From: JBOGZD01 sp050697155
Lineage (GTDB): Bacteria > Actinomycetota > Thermoleophilia > Solirubrobacterales > 70-9
Direction: 5' to 3'
DNA: 19,959 bases
NCBI GenBank assembly: GCA_050697155.1
Contig: JBOGZD010000050.1
Coordinates: 1 to 19,959 of the forward strand
Shown: positions 19,838 through 19,959 of the stretch, piece after piece
How positions within the stretch are numbered: the stretch's first letter is position 1
Layout of the letters: the number at the start of each line of letters is the position of its first letter
Position numbers and translations under genes: made by a program
The notes under the pieces: generated by a model
Databases searched by the model: none
Seen by the model: only the letters and a program-made list of their open reading frames with translations
Told to the model about the DNA's origin: nothing

Positions 19838-19959
19838 GGGCTCGCGCATAAATAAACGCGCGTAGTTGGGAGGTTCAGGGTGGTGGGCGGAGAATCTTGG
19901 GCTGTGGTCGACGAGGAGGCGATCGGCGCAAAGTTCCGGATGTTGGTCGGCCAGCTTGA
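19838..19959 (+). mobile_element. Probable left end of a third insertion sequence (cut by window edge)
   Basis: Directly after the IS5 target duplication, GGGCTCGCGCATAAATAAAC, an AT-containing stretch unlike the neighbouring DNA, precedes a ribosome binding site and an open frame that resembles the N-terminus of ISAzo13-like transposases. The other end is outside the window. Confidence 0.4.
19880..19959 (+). CDS. Partial N-terminus of a putative ISAzo13-like transposase
   Basis: A GTG at 19880 lies 6 nt after GGGAGG (19868-19873) and opens a frame of 26 codons to the window end, reading MVGGESWAVVDEEAIGAKFR then MLVGQL. The phrase EEAIGAKFRxLxxxL resembles the N-terminal segment of ISAzo13-type transposases, which continue with DERxRRLWAAAEA; the continuation is not in the window, so the identification is tentative. 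Confidence 0.4.
   Translation, partial: MVGGESWAVVDEEAIGAKFRMLVGQL

Noticed and set aside
1..19959. tRNA, rRNA or riboswitch (SAM, cobalamin) sequences.
   Set aside because: I saw no cloverleaf with a TTCGA/TTCAA T-arm, no rRNA cores, and no known riboswitch consensus upstream of the sulfur genes.

Overview
The window is very GC-rich (roughly 70%), uses many GTG/TTG starts, and encodes typical high-GC actinobacterial proteins (class III cyclase with HAMP domain, Rrf2 regulator, RTX-tailed secreted proteins, split ACAD/kinase/HAD genes). This suggests an actinomycete of the Thermoleophilia/Solirubrobacterales type; the placement is inference from style and protein flavour, not from a marker gene. 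Many genes have a TAnnnT hexamer 6-11 nt before the start codon and no Shine-Dalgarno, which suggests largely leaderless transcription.

Layout. (1) 1-1112: end of an ornithine-cyclodeaminase-family gene (minus, cut by the window), a small possible acyl-CoA carboxylase epsilon protein, and a dodecin-fold protein that lacks the usual flavin-binding residues, closed by hairpins. (2) 1113-2870 (minus): a secreted parallel beta-helix protein with a basic RTX-like tail, divergent from (3) 3012-7434: a compact four-gene sulfate assimilation operon, sulfite reductase - cysH - sat - cysC, with all junctions overlapping. (4) 7475-9028: membrane-bound class III adenylate cyclase. (5) 9033-10606 (minus): PHP phosphoesterase and alpha/beta hydrolase overlapping by 4 nt, head to head with (6) a cysteine-less Rrf2 regulator and a TauE/SafE permease (10625-12049), plausibly linked to the sulfur operon. 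(7) 12069-17365: an acyl-CoA dehydrogenase, a secreted CocE-like hydrolase with a second RTX-like tail, a 414-bp non-coding gap holding two diverged copies of a structured repeat of about 99 bp, then an APH-type kinase (minus) and a HAD hydrolase (plus) whose start codons overlap in one CATG. (8) 17396-19959: a pile of insertion sequences: a frameshifted IS701-family copy, an intact-looking IS5-family copy abutting its right end, and the start of a third transposase gene cut by the window end.

How the genes work together. Sat makes APS; CysH (four Fe-S cysteines) reduces it to sulfite; the siroheme reductase makes sulfide; CysC makes PAPS. TauE/SafE could move a sulfur oxyanion and the Rrf2 protein could be the sulfur regulator. 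The ACAD, APH kinase and HAD genes are separate versions of the three domains fused in animal ACAD10, which suggests a hydroxy-acyl-CoA or related fatty-acid catabolic route.

The most interesting items are the split ACAD10-like gene set with the CATG-shared divergent start, the structured tandem repeat at 15371-15543, and the slippery heptamer in the IS701 copy.
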